Below are positions 53,780 to 64,000 of a stretch of DNA of 64,000 nt, piece by piece. How positions within the stretch are numbered: the stretch's first letter is position 1; each line of letters begins with the position of its first letter. The position numbers and the translations under genes were made by a program. Source of the DNA: Lingula anatina (taxonomy: Eukaryota; Brachiopoda; Lingulata; Lingulida; Lingulidae). The notes beneath the pieces were generated by a model that was not told where the DNA came from, ran no database searches, and saw nothing but the letters and a program-made list of their open reading frames with translations. The DNA lies in contig NW_019775613.1 of the NCBI RefSeq assembly GCF_001039355.2, positions 124,001 through 188,000 of the forward strand, in the 5' to 3' direction.

Positions 53780-56130
53780 TCATTTGACCGAGTTTTTCAT
53801 TTTTCTCACATCAGCCAAGCAATCCAATGCTTCCTTCACACTTTCTTGGTCATCCCTGTCTTTGGCAACTTTCAGTGCCTTTCTACAAGATGTCTCTGCT
53901 TCGTCAAACCTGCCCAACTGAGCAAAGATTAATCCCTGATTACAATAAAATTGTGGGAGTTCAGGGACTTGGGTCACCTCGGCCACGTCTAGTGCTTCCT
54001 CCATGTATTTTTCTGCGGTTGTCATGTCTCCTTTCAGGTAATACAAAGAGGAGACATCATTCATAATGACAAGTTTCTGAGGATGATCTAATGGTAGATA
54101 TTTGGCTGCTATGTCCAAAGCAAGGTGATAGTTTTCCAGAGCCTTTTCATACTCTTTCTGATACACCCAGAATCTGGCCTGAGACTCTAAGCAAAGGCCA
54201 TACAGAAGTGTTGTGTCCAAGTCAGCATCCAAGCCTTGTTCTTTAGTTTTTTTCGCCATAGTATCTACACAAAACTGGTACCCTAGCTCTGCATCATCAA
54301 ATTTCTGTTTGGAGGCATAAATTGAAGCTAGTTTCACTGATATCTCAACCAAAGCATTGTCGGTTTTATCCAGACCCATCTGTAACATGCCTTTCATTGT
54401 ATCCTTGAATAAAACCTCTGCATGGTCAAATTCTCCTTTAAGTAGACCAAGGTTAGCCATTTTATCAAATATATTAGTCTGCAAATGAAGAAGTCTTTTG
54501 TCATCAATTTTGCCTTCCCTGTGCAATTTGTATACAAAGTGCAGTGCTTCGTGGTAGAATTCATCTGCAGCTTTGTAGTCTGATTTATTTTGAGCTTGGA
54601 TCCCCTTGCGCAGGATCATCACTAGTTCAGTTTCATTTTGATCCTTTTCTTCCTCAGCATTTTTTGCTGCAGCCAGAGAGACGGGGAATAAAGCAACCAG
54701 ACTGACTCTTGGCAGCTCTCCTTGGTAATTTCTGAAATGAAACAAATAACAATTGTAAACAAATTATGAAAGAATTATGTTTTTAAAGTGAGCATATATT
54801 ACGTTTACCTTTTAACTTATCAGGCCCTGCCATTTACAGGGCTTTTGAGTGTTCCAACTAACTTTTACCGAAAACAAAAAAAAGACGCACTGCAAGCAAA
54901 ACCAAACACTCATGCACATTTTGAACTGTATACTACTCAGCATAGTAGGCCAATACACTGCATCTTGAATGAAATTTATTTTCTTAAGAATACCAATTAA
55001 ACTAAAACTAGAAAGGTAAAATAATTGGTAGAAGAAATGTTTAACCATATAGTAAAGTACATCAAAATTAATTGGGCCAAGGGTTATGAAGACCCAAGGA
55101 AATCTGTTTCAGAATATTCATTAACTCCATTTCCTAATGCTAACCACATAGGCATTAATTTCAAGAGCAACTGCCATCAGAGAGCAGGTACGGTAGACAT
55201 GTTTTTTCAATACCAACACAGTTCAGACAAATTGTCTTTTGTCAACCTTCAATCGGTGTCTATCGTAGTTAATCAAACTTCACTCTGGAACAAAGAACCA
55301 TGGTCTTTACACTAACACAAGTTGTCATGGTAGCACTATGGTGCTATCATGAAAACGATAAGAAGTATTAACTTTTAACAGACTTTCAGATTAACTTATT
55401 TTTTCTACTGTAAATTACCCCCCCCCCCCAAAAAAAAAAAAATAATAATAATCAAACCAATGTTCTTCTGCAAGAAACATTTACTTAATGCTTCACAGTG
55501 CAACACACAAACTACAACTTAGAATAAAAGACTTCTCAATTCCAAGTCAAAAAATACAACTATAAAGAACACCTATGTTAGGTATATATGAGAATGCACT
55601 GGAGGCCCCATGCAATCCTGTCCTGCAGCATCACTGGCCTGCCTGTGACCAGCGACCACTGAGGCCCTCGTTTAACAACCTGTAGATACAAACATCTCTC
55701 TTTGCCTAATTTTATATACTTTGTGAAAGAACATTTGGGATAGAACATCTGTGGTATGGAACAAACCCCATGAAAATTGATCAAGGCGAAGTATGTTTTT
55801 AAAGTGGCACAAAAGCGCTCAGTGGTCACAGCTTTCTCCAAATCGCTAGGCAAATAAAATTGTGATCTGTCCTTTAATTTCAAAGGTATAACATTCTGGA
55901 TAAAACTACCTTTCAGATGATATAACTTGTGTCTGGCACATTCTGATATGCTGTACTTACCTATGTTTGTAACTCCACTGGCAAGATAATTTATATGAAG
56001 ATCCTATATTTTTGATAATAGTTTGCTTTGTTTGAAAACGACTGACACACTGTTGTGATACTTTACTGTTGACAGAGCGCCAAATAAATAAAAGTTTGGA
56101 AAAAACCTCACGTTTCAAGGAGGCTGCCAT
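53780..56130 (-). CDS. TTC19: TTC19, mitochondrial complex III assembly/maintenance factor
   Basis: Two exons, 56130-55961 and 54731-53780, join in frame (SYKH-R-NYQGELP) to 373 residues, near human TTC19 at about 380. The N-terminus is basic with few acids (MAASLKREVFSKLLFIWRSV), consistent with a mitochondrial presequence. A hydrophobic stretch (RVSLVALFPVSLAAA) precedes tetratricopeptide repeats such as ADEFYHEALHFVYKL, YEKALENYHLALDIAAKY, AEKYMEEALDVAEV and FDEAETSCRKALKVAKD. TTC19 associates with complex III in the inner membrane and helps clear Rieske-protein fragments. The ATG at 56130 has a strong context (TAAAATGGC); an upstream in-frame codon is GTG, not ATG. Convergent with crumbs and divergent from the LOTUS/Tudor gene. 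Confidence 0.94.
54732..55960 (-). other. TTC19 intron
   Basis: GT-AG intron, AT-rich, with a C run followed by an A run near 55420-55440 and AAT repeats. No nested gene is recognised; short open frames look random. Confidence 0.7.
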
Positions 56131-56455
56131 TTTAGTAAGCACTTATTCCATTAAATGTTTTAATATTGATATGATTTTTTTAAATCAAACTAAATCAATC
56201 ATTATAACAATGCCTTATAGCAAATTGCTTATATATTTTACTGGTAAGAATTATTTTTCAAAAGTCCAATTTGATTTTTTTATTTGTAAAGCAAGCATTT
56301 CGAAACGCTTCTAGTTATTCTCGACCAACTCAGCTTCACGAGCATATCGTAAAGGACCCGCGAAGACAACACGCTGATGTTTGTTTACTCCTGAATAGTC
56401 AAGAAATATGACCGTTTGAGTAATATTATTGAATGAATTACCTTGATTTAACAAA
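56131..56455. promoter_or_regulatory. Bidirectional promoter region of TTC19 and TDRD5-like gene
   Basis: Only 325 bp separate the two divergent start codons, so both promoters and 5' UTRs must lie here or within the first exons. The side near the LOTUS gene contains CpG dinucleotides (56300-56370), in contrast to the AT-rich middle. No core element is assigned. Confidence 0.55.
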
Positions 56456-59400
56456 ATGTCAGAAAAAGCAAGTCTGAAGAAAGAAACCAAAAAAGAAATA
56501 CGCGCTGTTTTGCTATCCACACCAAAAGGTCTCTCAGCCAGAGAAGTCTTGGCCGATTACAGAAATTTTCAGGGAAGACCTCTTCCATTTCGTGAACTCG
56601 GCTATAACAGCGCGGAAGATTTTTTCAGAGACATCCCAGATGTTTGCACACTCGACTGGGTCCATGGTGAGCTTGTGTTGCGAGGAGTTGCAGACGAGAG
56701 CACGAAACATATTGAAAGATTGGTATCACGACAAGTTGCCAAGAAGTCGAAACGGCCGTCGAGGCGCCCTCCGCCGCGTCGTCCTCCACGACCACCACAA
56801 CAACCCACAGTCCCACCTTTCCTGCGGGTAAGGATTAGGGAACTGTTGACTTCATACCCAAGTGGTTTATTGGGTTCCAGCTTTGGACATGCATTTCTAA
56901 AACGATTTGGTCAGAATTTGCCTTACAATCGGCGTGGTTTTAAGTCTATAAGTGACCTTCTGCGATCCATACCTGATATTGTGGACATTGAAGAATTGAG
57001 GGGTGGAGGGTTCCGATTACATGCGAAGACTAGCAGACTGTCCACTGCAAACAGAAATGAAGGTATGAGTAATACCATATCAAGTTATGCATTATTAAGG
57101 AATTGGAGATGGGGAGGGGTGTGATTTTATTTTACTTTATAATTTCAGAAATAACAAGTGACGTGCCTGTAAAAATTTAGTACTTGTAATAAAAAACTGC
57201 TTGCAGTTTGCAGCAAAAGTGATATTAATTTAGAGAAAGTATTTTGTATTTAACTGTAAAAAAAATTGAAAATTGGCTAGGTTATGAAGTAATAAATGGT
57301 AGTAAATGATATGTTGGTAATGAAAAAAATGATGCACTTTAACTAGATCATATTGATATTGATTTTTGTTCATAAAGCACCTAGCAGTTATAGTAGATAT
57401 CAAGGCACCACTCACCGACTGTCTCTTAGCTCAGAAAATGAAGATGACAGTATCTCACAGTTTGATGAACCACCAGATGAGGATGATGGAATGAACGAAC
57501 AATTCAAAAAGGAGCTTAGAGAGGTGAACATCTATATATGAATAATTGTGTGTAACCCACCCTAGCAGCGCATGATGTGCACGGGCACAGGCTCTCACTC
57601 TTTCTCTTTCTCTCTCTTGCGTGCATGCAAATATACACACCAAGAAATGAATATTGGGAATTGTTTTGAAGAGTGGAACTAAACTGTGCATCTCATTCAA
57701 AATTTCCAACCTAAAATACAACATTTAACCATGGTATTGTTAAGATTTGTACAAGTAAATTCACCATTTTTGACAGGTCATTAGTCGCAGGAAAAATGGT
57801 ATGTGGGCAGCAAGGCTTCCTTTTGAATTCAAGGTAAGTAAAGTGACACTAAACAACTACCAGTATGACAATTCAGGAAGTGTTTGGTTTAACAGATACA
57901 TAAACTAGGTTTAGTTATAAAAAGTTAGGTTTATTTATAAGTCATGAGTTTGCAGCACACATTATTTCTGATACTAATTATAAAACTATGACCTTGGTTT
58001 TGAGTTCTCCCCTTCTTTATGATGATTTGAGATATCAATTATTCTTTACCACTTTTTTGTTTTTTTGTTTTTTTTTAAACATATTCTTGTTGAAATCTGC
58101 TACCATAAATCTGGTATTATTTTACAGCAAGTCCACAATAAAGAGCTTTCATGCAAAGAGTATGGGTTTGCCAGTGTGATAGAGCTTGTGTCCTCTCTCC
58201 CAGATATTTTTACCATTGAGCGACCAAACCCACAGGGCGACTGGCTGCTATATGATGCACAGACTTGGAAACCCAAGAGTCCATCAAATAAAGGTAGTTG
58301 TTGTAATTAAATTTGATTGAACCGTTTTTTTCCCTTTTTTTTTTCATTTACTAAAAATGGAAGTGATTATTTTTGGGAGGGGGAGGGGGGTTTAAGTTAT
58401 TCCCTGTGTACATCATATTTTGCTCTTTTTGCTTATACAATGCTTAATGTTAATTAATTTTCCTATCTTCAAGACAGTTTTAGATATATTTATACATTCG
58501 TATTTTATCAGTGCCTGAATCTGCTCAACCAAAGTCATCAGTTGGCACCAAGCCAGAGATTGACCCAAATATCAAAGAAGCTGTGAGACAGGTGCTTCTG
58601 GCAAATCCAGATGGAGTGTCCTACTTTTCACTACCAGAAGTTTATAAGGTAAGGGAGTTCAGCTGAATTTCTTTACTTTAGGATTCCCCAAGGACATGCT
58701 TGAAGTGATAGATTTATTATATCCTCCTACCCAGGGGACTTCACAGCTCTTAATTACTGCATACCATACCTACACTATGGCTCTTAATTACTGCATTCCA
58801 TACATACACTATGGCTTCATTCAGAACAGTGGGTCAAAAATGGGTCCAAGGGTCAAAAGTGGCCACCCACTAAAAAGCTTGCCGTCTAATCTGCTAATAG
58901 ACACTGAATAGATTCTCTGTGGAGAAGTATTCAACTGGGTCTGCACTATTTGACCCTTGGACTAGTTAGTCCACTGATCTGAATGCGGCCTATGAGAAAT
59001 CATGGGTCTGTAATATCAACCTAAATGGGTCACATCTTTGTTTATTGGATAGTTTCTCATTTGAAATCCTAGCTTCCCTCTAGATACAATACAATACAAT
59101 GCAATAAATTTTATTTCATGTCGGTTATAAATTGAATGGAAACATTAGCTTTACAGCTATTCTCCGACAGATATCCTTCCCATATACCATACCCCAGTGT
59201 ACAATAAGATTTGTTTAGCAAAGACAAATCAGACCTCAATTTTTCCAGATTTTCAAAGCAAAGTTGTTTATACTTGTAGTAGGAATTTTGACTAAAATTA
59301 AGACATTTGCCTATTTTAATGCTGAGTTATTGTTACAGGAGCTGGTGGGAGAAGACCTGCCCATCCAAGAAATGGGGTTCTGTGATTTAGAATCATTAGT

Positions 59401-62400
59401 GTTGGATCTCACAGACGTGATCCACATGCAGCACAAGGGAGAGGGTAAGTGGACCTATGTGTAACACACTTCAATAAAAATTGTTAACAATTTGATACCA
59501 CAATGACCCCCAAAACTTAACCCATAACATGCAGTGAATCCTCTCACCACCCAGGGGTGCATCTCTGAAGGATAAATGGGAACCCTTACTTACTAAATAC
59601 CCTAATTGTTGGGTTGCATGCCCTCCTCTATTAATGCTGAATTGAATTCATACTCTGAGAAGAAAAAGTCATTTTTTGTTATTTCTAGAAAATGATTACT
59701 ATACCCTTTTTGTCAGTATGTCTTTAAAACGTGTAAAAGATATGGTTATTTATATAAACACATACACGGTGCTGCTCTTTCTTCAGGCCAGGTGTTGCTC
59801 TTTGCCGCAGATCCCTCGGAATTGCCTGGCAGAAAAGTTACAGACTTTCTCAAGCAACATAGGGCAGAGAAGGAAAGCATACAAGTATGTTGTCAAAGAC
59901 ATACCTTTAACAGATTTGTAACCTCTTTTTTAGTGCTTTTTGTATTTTTTCTGTCACATTATATGTGTTTTTGCTTAAGGTAAATCTTCAAGGATTGATG
60001 GGAATATGAAGCTCATAATTATATCGTCTATGAAGCTTGAAAAAATTAATTCAAATTAGGAAGCATTCCCTCTGGGTTGAATATTTTGTAATTTGGATGT
60101 ATTTTTTATTTATTTATTTAATTTTTTTTTAAATGAAAGCTGAAAATAATGTTTTCGTGAAAGGATTTTATGACTTTACAAAAATTTAAAATCTGATAAC
60201 AAGCCCCTTAAAAATCTATACATTGTTTTAATAGGGGTCCATTCCCAGGTCTCTGAGTAGGAAAGGCATCCCCCCAGATGCTGTGGGTCCAGGGGCTTGT
60301 TACACCAGGCAGGTGATGCCCCAGCCCTCACCAGCTAACCCACAGCCATACCTGGAGGTGTATGTGTCCAATGTAGTCAATCCTGGACGGTTCTGGCTCA
60401 TGTTGAAAGGGGACCACACCACCTTGGCTCTGGAGGAGTTGATGGATAGACTGGAGTAAGTCTGAATAGCAGTGAATGTGTGTGTATGTTTATGCTTGCG
60501 TGTATGTGTGTGTGTGCGCACAAGCATACCACTTTTCATTGTTGTGTCTTTGACAGTGCTAAGACAATTGACATAAAAGTCATCTAACCTTTTTTTTTTC
60601 TTTTAAGGGAAGTTTATTATGGACAGGAAGGTGATCGTTATGCTTTACCAGAATCTCTCATAGCCATAGGTCAGCCATGCGTTGCCATCTTTCCTGAAGA
60701 CCAAAACTGGCATCGTGTCTCAATTACAGGGATTCCTAATATAGATTTTGTTGAGGTAAAAGGAAAATATGTCTTGTATCTTTGTGCTATAAATAAATAC
60801 AGTAGTTCATCGAACAGTAACCATATAGATTGTTAATGAGAACATGTCAGAAGATGTTTTTCATTCTGTTGGTGCATTTTGTAAATAGATTATCTGAAAG
60901 TTGAATCTTAATTATTTCTCACTGTGAGAAAAATTTGAGGGCCTGGTAAGATGTTTTAAGATTTCAGCAACTTCTGTTTGAATTACAGGTTTATTATGTG
61001 GATTATGGAAATACCTGCTGTGTTCCAAAGTCATCTCTGAAAATGCTCAAGTAGGTGAAATATACTTTTCATTATTTTCTTTAAAATAGGACATTATAGT
61101 GTTTTATATCTGGATCTTTTTCTGCATTAAGGTCCCAGTAACAGTGGTTCACGCTATCAATATGAAGTAGTAAAAATATTGCATAAATACCATATATATG
61201 TATTTGACCACATGTCTGCATGCTTTCCTTCTCTGCAATTTGCTGTTTGAGAAAGTTTGAATTCTAAATTGCTTATACCATGATAAATAGTTTTAAAAAT
61301 TAACTATTATTCTCCTCTTTTTTTTCCAGAACTCGCTTCTTGAAGCTTCCAGCTCAGGCAATTAGGGCAAGGCTGTCCAATATAAGACCCACAGACAAGG
61401 TAAGGTTTGTTATCAGTGAGCCAATTTTATATTTATATAGTACAGCAGTGTGTTTGTCACTACCTTAGGGGCTATATAAGGAAGAGGGCATGTTCAGAAG
61501 TGACAAGTAATTGTGTACAGTGGATAGTTGATCCTACTGCTTGAATGATGTAAGTTGTTTAGTGCATATACTATGTATCTGTATGTAATTTTTGTTGGAT
61601 ATAAACATCAGTATTCAGAAAACTAAAGTGCTTCGTCTTTGTAGAATGGATGGTCTAAAAAGTCAACTAACAGAATGCTGAAGCTTTGTGTCAACAAACT
61701 GTTGGTAGCCCTAGAAACACCTTCAGTGGTAAGTCAAATGTGTTGGAAGCTATAAAATAGGAAATTGTAATTGCTAGAGAGGCTCCAAATGGATCCTTTA
61801 TGTGCAAAGTGGTGCATTACTTTATGGTATGTTTTTCAAATGTATGGGTCATGGTGGTAGTTATGTGTTTGCTTCTGTGCATTTATAAATTATAAAAGGG
61901 GCTGTACTAGGGATTTCTGTTGTCTTAAATCTGTATTTCTTTACTTGCAATGTCCTGGCAGTGTCTCTTTAAGTAGTTATATAAAAAAGATGAGTTTTAA
62001 ACTGGGTTAATCTTATTCTTTTTATGTTTGTATTTTCAAGAACAATGTGTGCTCTGTGTGCCTATGTGATACCTCAGATCCAAACCAAGACGTCCACATC
62101 AATGATGTCCTCTGTGCGGAAGGTTTGGCTGAATTTTGGCCAGATGACGAAGACCTTGTCCCAAATACTGATCCCCCTGTCTCTGATCAGCCTATTTTAC
62201 CACCTGATCTGTCTGCCTTCCCTCAGCCTACCATACAGTCTGAGGCCATAACAGCAGAGGAAGCTGTTGCTCATCACGCATCTGATACTGGTCCAGCAAA
62301 CTTGTTAGTTGAAAGGTGAGGTGATATTAAATAGTAAGTTTATTTTGATGAAGTGTTATTTCTTACTAATGACTGAAGCAGTGTTTCCGTATTCAAGCTG

Positions 62401-63760
62401 TAAGACTGAATGTGAAATAAAGTTTTAGAGATTTTATTCTTAAAATTGCTTGTATGGGATGTTTAAACCCCCTACCCCCACCCCTTCCTTAAGAAAAAGA
62501 AAATAAAGATTAGCCTGACTGACAAACTTGATTTTCATATCTTTTTTGTTTTCCACTAGTGTCACTGAATTAGCCCAGTTGACTAAGGAGTGTGCTGAAA
62601 ATGCTGAAGGTGACACAGATGAAGAAAGTGATGTTGATGAGGACCTTATCCCAAGATGTGTGAAATTGTAAGCACATAATTTCTTGTCAAAAATTTTGCA
62701 TCATTTTCCAAATGGCTTTGTCATTAATTTTTTACTGCACTGTAACTGTTATAGTAAATATATACTGTAACTGTGATACTTACATTACACCTAAATTGAA
62801 ATGTTCATAATTCATTAATTTGTGACAGTTAAATTGTATTTGAAGATTTATTTTAGTAATAACTAGCTCTTTTTACTGAAGATAAATTGAATTATTTTAC
62901 AGAGGCTATCTTACTTAACCTGTCACTGCCACATACAAAGTTGTCACACAAATAATTCTGTACATTTCAGTATTGAGTTAACAGAGGTGCACAGCATGCA
63001 CTTGATATGCTATCAAGACAAAGGTTATGTGACAAGTGCGGAAATATCCAGCTATCTCTGGGAGAAGGATATATTGAGGTCTTCCGTAGGTATCACATTG
63101 CTACAGGACGATATCAGTAATTGATTTCGTCGTTCCCACTGTAAATAGTTGATCTTATCCATAATATTTTTTAATGTTTCGGCATGATTTTTTGGACATA
63201 TAAGATTTTTATAGTCCCATTGTTTTAATGTATTATTTTGTTATACTAACTAGTAATTACATATTTTAAAAATGACAGATATAGGCATTTTGAGTACAGT
63301 AAGGAGCATGGCAGTCTCCAGTCAGCATGATGACCTTGTAATTCTTCATAATCCCCTCATTTAATTATTTTTTAGTTAAGACACACAAAGACTGGTGCTG
63401 AAATAAAGAAAGTGGTTCTTGCTCAAGATGATGAGCCGGAGTTATTTGAGGAATTGAAAGAGTGAGTATTGATCAAATGTTGGGAAAATAAGTATTGAGA
63501 AAAGCTTCTAACTTGAGTATTAAAAGATATATTACACCTTCTCTTGTGTAAATGAAGTAAACTGTATGTTATTGTCTACATGTATGTCTGATGACGCAAA
63601 TTATCATCCTTTAGACACACTAAGTGATACCCCACTATTTAAGTTATCTGTACCCAGAATCCATGCGACACATTATAATTGGCTTTTCCAGGTATGAAGT
63701 CCCTGGCATTGTTGTTGAAGGTGTAATGAAATCTCACATCACACTCTATGAGCTTGATAG
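56456..63760 (+). CDS. TDRD5: TDRD5-like LOTUS/Tudor germ-granule protein, 3' end outside window
   Basis: Seventeen in-phase exons: 56456-57062, 57378-57523, 57777-57833, 58128-58293, 58512-58648, 59339-59444, 59787-59884, 60235-60455, 60608-60755, 60989-61050, 61330-61399, 61645-61728, 62041-62315, 62560-62667, 62971-63085, 63376-63461, 63692-63760, about 851 residues so far. LOTUS domains lie at about 5-80 (RPLPFRELGYNSAEDFFRDI), 120-195 (GFKSISDLLRSIPDIVDIEE), 243-323 (CKEYGFASVIELVSSLPDIF) and 342-418 (PIQEMGFCDLESLVLDLTDV). An extended Tudor follows at about 450-620 (NPGRFWLML, YYVDYGNTCCVP). LOTUS domains engage Vasa-type helicases or RNA and Tudor binds dimethylarginine on Piwi proteins. 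The early Tudor and N-terminus favour TDRD5, but TDRD7 is not excluded because the C-terminus is missing. Confidence 0.85.
58747..58814. repeat. 34-bp tandem duplication in a TDRD5-like intron
   Basis: Two adjacent copies of CTCTTAATTACTGCAT-CCATAC-TACACTATGG differing at about two positions. Confidence 0.75.
59083..59240 (-). mobile_element. Probable 5'-truncated non-LTR retrotransposon 3' end
   Basis: On the minus strand the segment ends with CGACATGAAATAAAATTTAT, then TGCATTGTATTGTATTGTAT, a short pentanucleotide-repeat tail typical of some invertebrate LINE 3' ends. No coding part remains. The boundary on the far side is uncertain. Confidence 0.5.
60478..60520. repeat. TG-rich microsatellite
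   Basis: Interrupted TG/TATG/CG run immediately after the splice donor at 60456. Confidence 0.8.
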
Positions 63761-64000
63761 GTAAGTGTGCCTATATTTCAAAAGACTTTTACAAAGAGTG
63801 CATTCTTATAACATATTTCACTTATACCTGTTCTTCTTTAATATGAAGGAGTGTTGCTTATGCATAGTCAGTTTCTGTATTGTAAATCCAAATTCTTAGT
63901 GTGAAATGATCCAGGTAATATTCTGGATAAGATACATGGTCCTCATAAAGATATTTGATATTTTAGTGTATTAACAATCCTGGATACCTTGGAGTGCCAG
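63761..64000 (+). other. Intron at window end
   Basis: Begins GTAAGTGTG after the last TDRD5-like exon read. A further exon may start near 63966 (after TTTTAG at 63961-63966), but too little remains to confirm it. Confidence 0.5.

Overview
The window is eukaryotic nuclear DNA from an animal. Its genes are AT-rich, with GT-AG introns of about 0.1-5 kb, and the gene set is bilaterian: JIP3/4 (sunday driver/UNC-16), DIPK2, Crumbs, TRIM-NHL, TTC19 and a LOTUS/Tudor protein. Intronless TRIM-NHL genes and many short inverted-repeat elements favour a marine invertebrate, probably a lophotrochozoan such as a mollusc; the species cannot be named from sequence alone. No bacterial, phage or CRISPR content was seen.

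Layout. (1) 1-19,619, + strand: the 3' two thirds of a JIP3/JIP4 scaffold gene, from the leucine-zipper region to the C-terminal WD40-like propeller. It contains an apparent contig-join duplication (3444-4572 = 4574-5702, separated by a single N), a candidate alternative terminal exon at 5850 and several MITE-like insertions. (2) 21,853-24,809, - strand: a four-exon DIPK2-type secretory-pathway kinase-like gene, tail-to-tail with JIP. (3) 26,836-52,172, + strand: a complete 27-exon crumbs gene of 2,293 codons, with about 40 EGF repeats, three laminin-G domains, one membrane span and a FERM/PDZ-binding tail. Two of its introns each contain an intronless gene on the opposite strand: a TRIM-NHL protein (31,955-33,772) and a LicD/fukutin-type transferase (48,115-49,047). 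(4) 53,780-56,130, - strand: two-exon TTC19, convergent with crumbs. (5) 56,456 to beyond the end, + strand: a TDRD5-like gene with four LOTUS domains and one Tudor domain seen here, divergent from TTC19 across a 325-bp intergenic region.

The genes do not form one pathway. JIP serves axonal motor transport and JNK signalling, Crumbs apical polarity, TTC19 respiratory complex III, and the LOTUS/Tudor protein germ-granule/piRNA biology. Joined exon lengths are consistent with open frames: crumbs sums to 6,882 nt (divisible by 3), TTC19 to 1,122 nt and DIPK2 to 1,266 nt. The most unusual structures are the 106-bp tandem array that copies a crumbs splice donor eight times, the shared repeats in the two gene-bearing crumbs introns, the large inverted repeat at 49.1-50.3 kb, and the alternative JIP exon ending in a PDZ-ligand-like tail. 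I did not find a clearly new multi-gene system.
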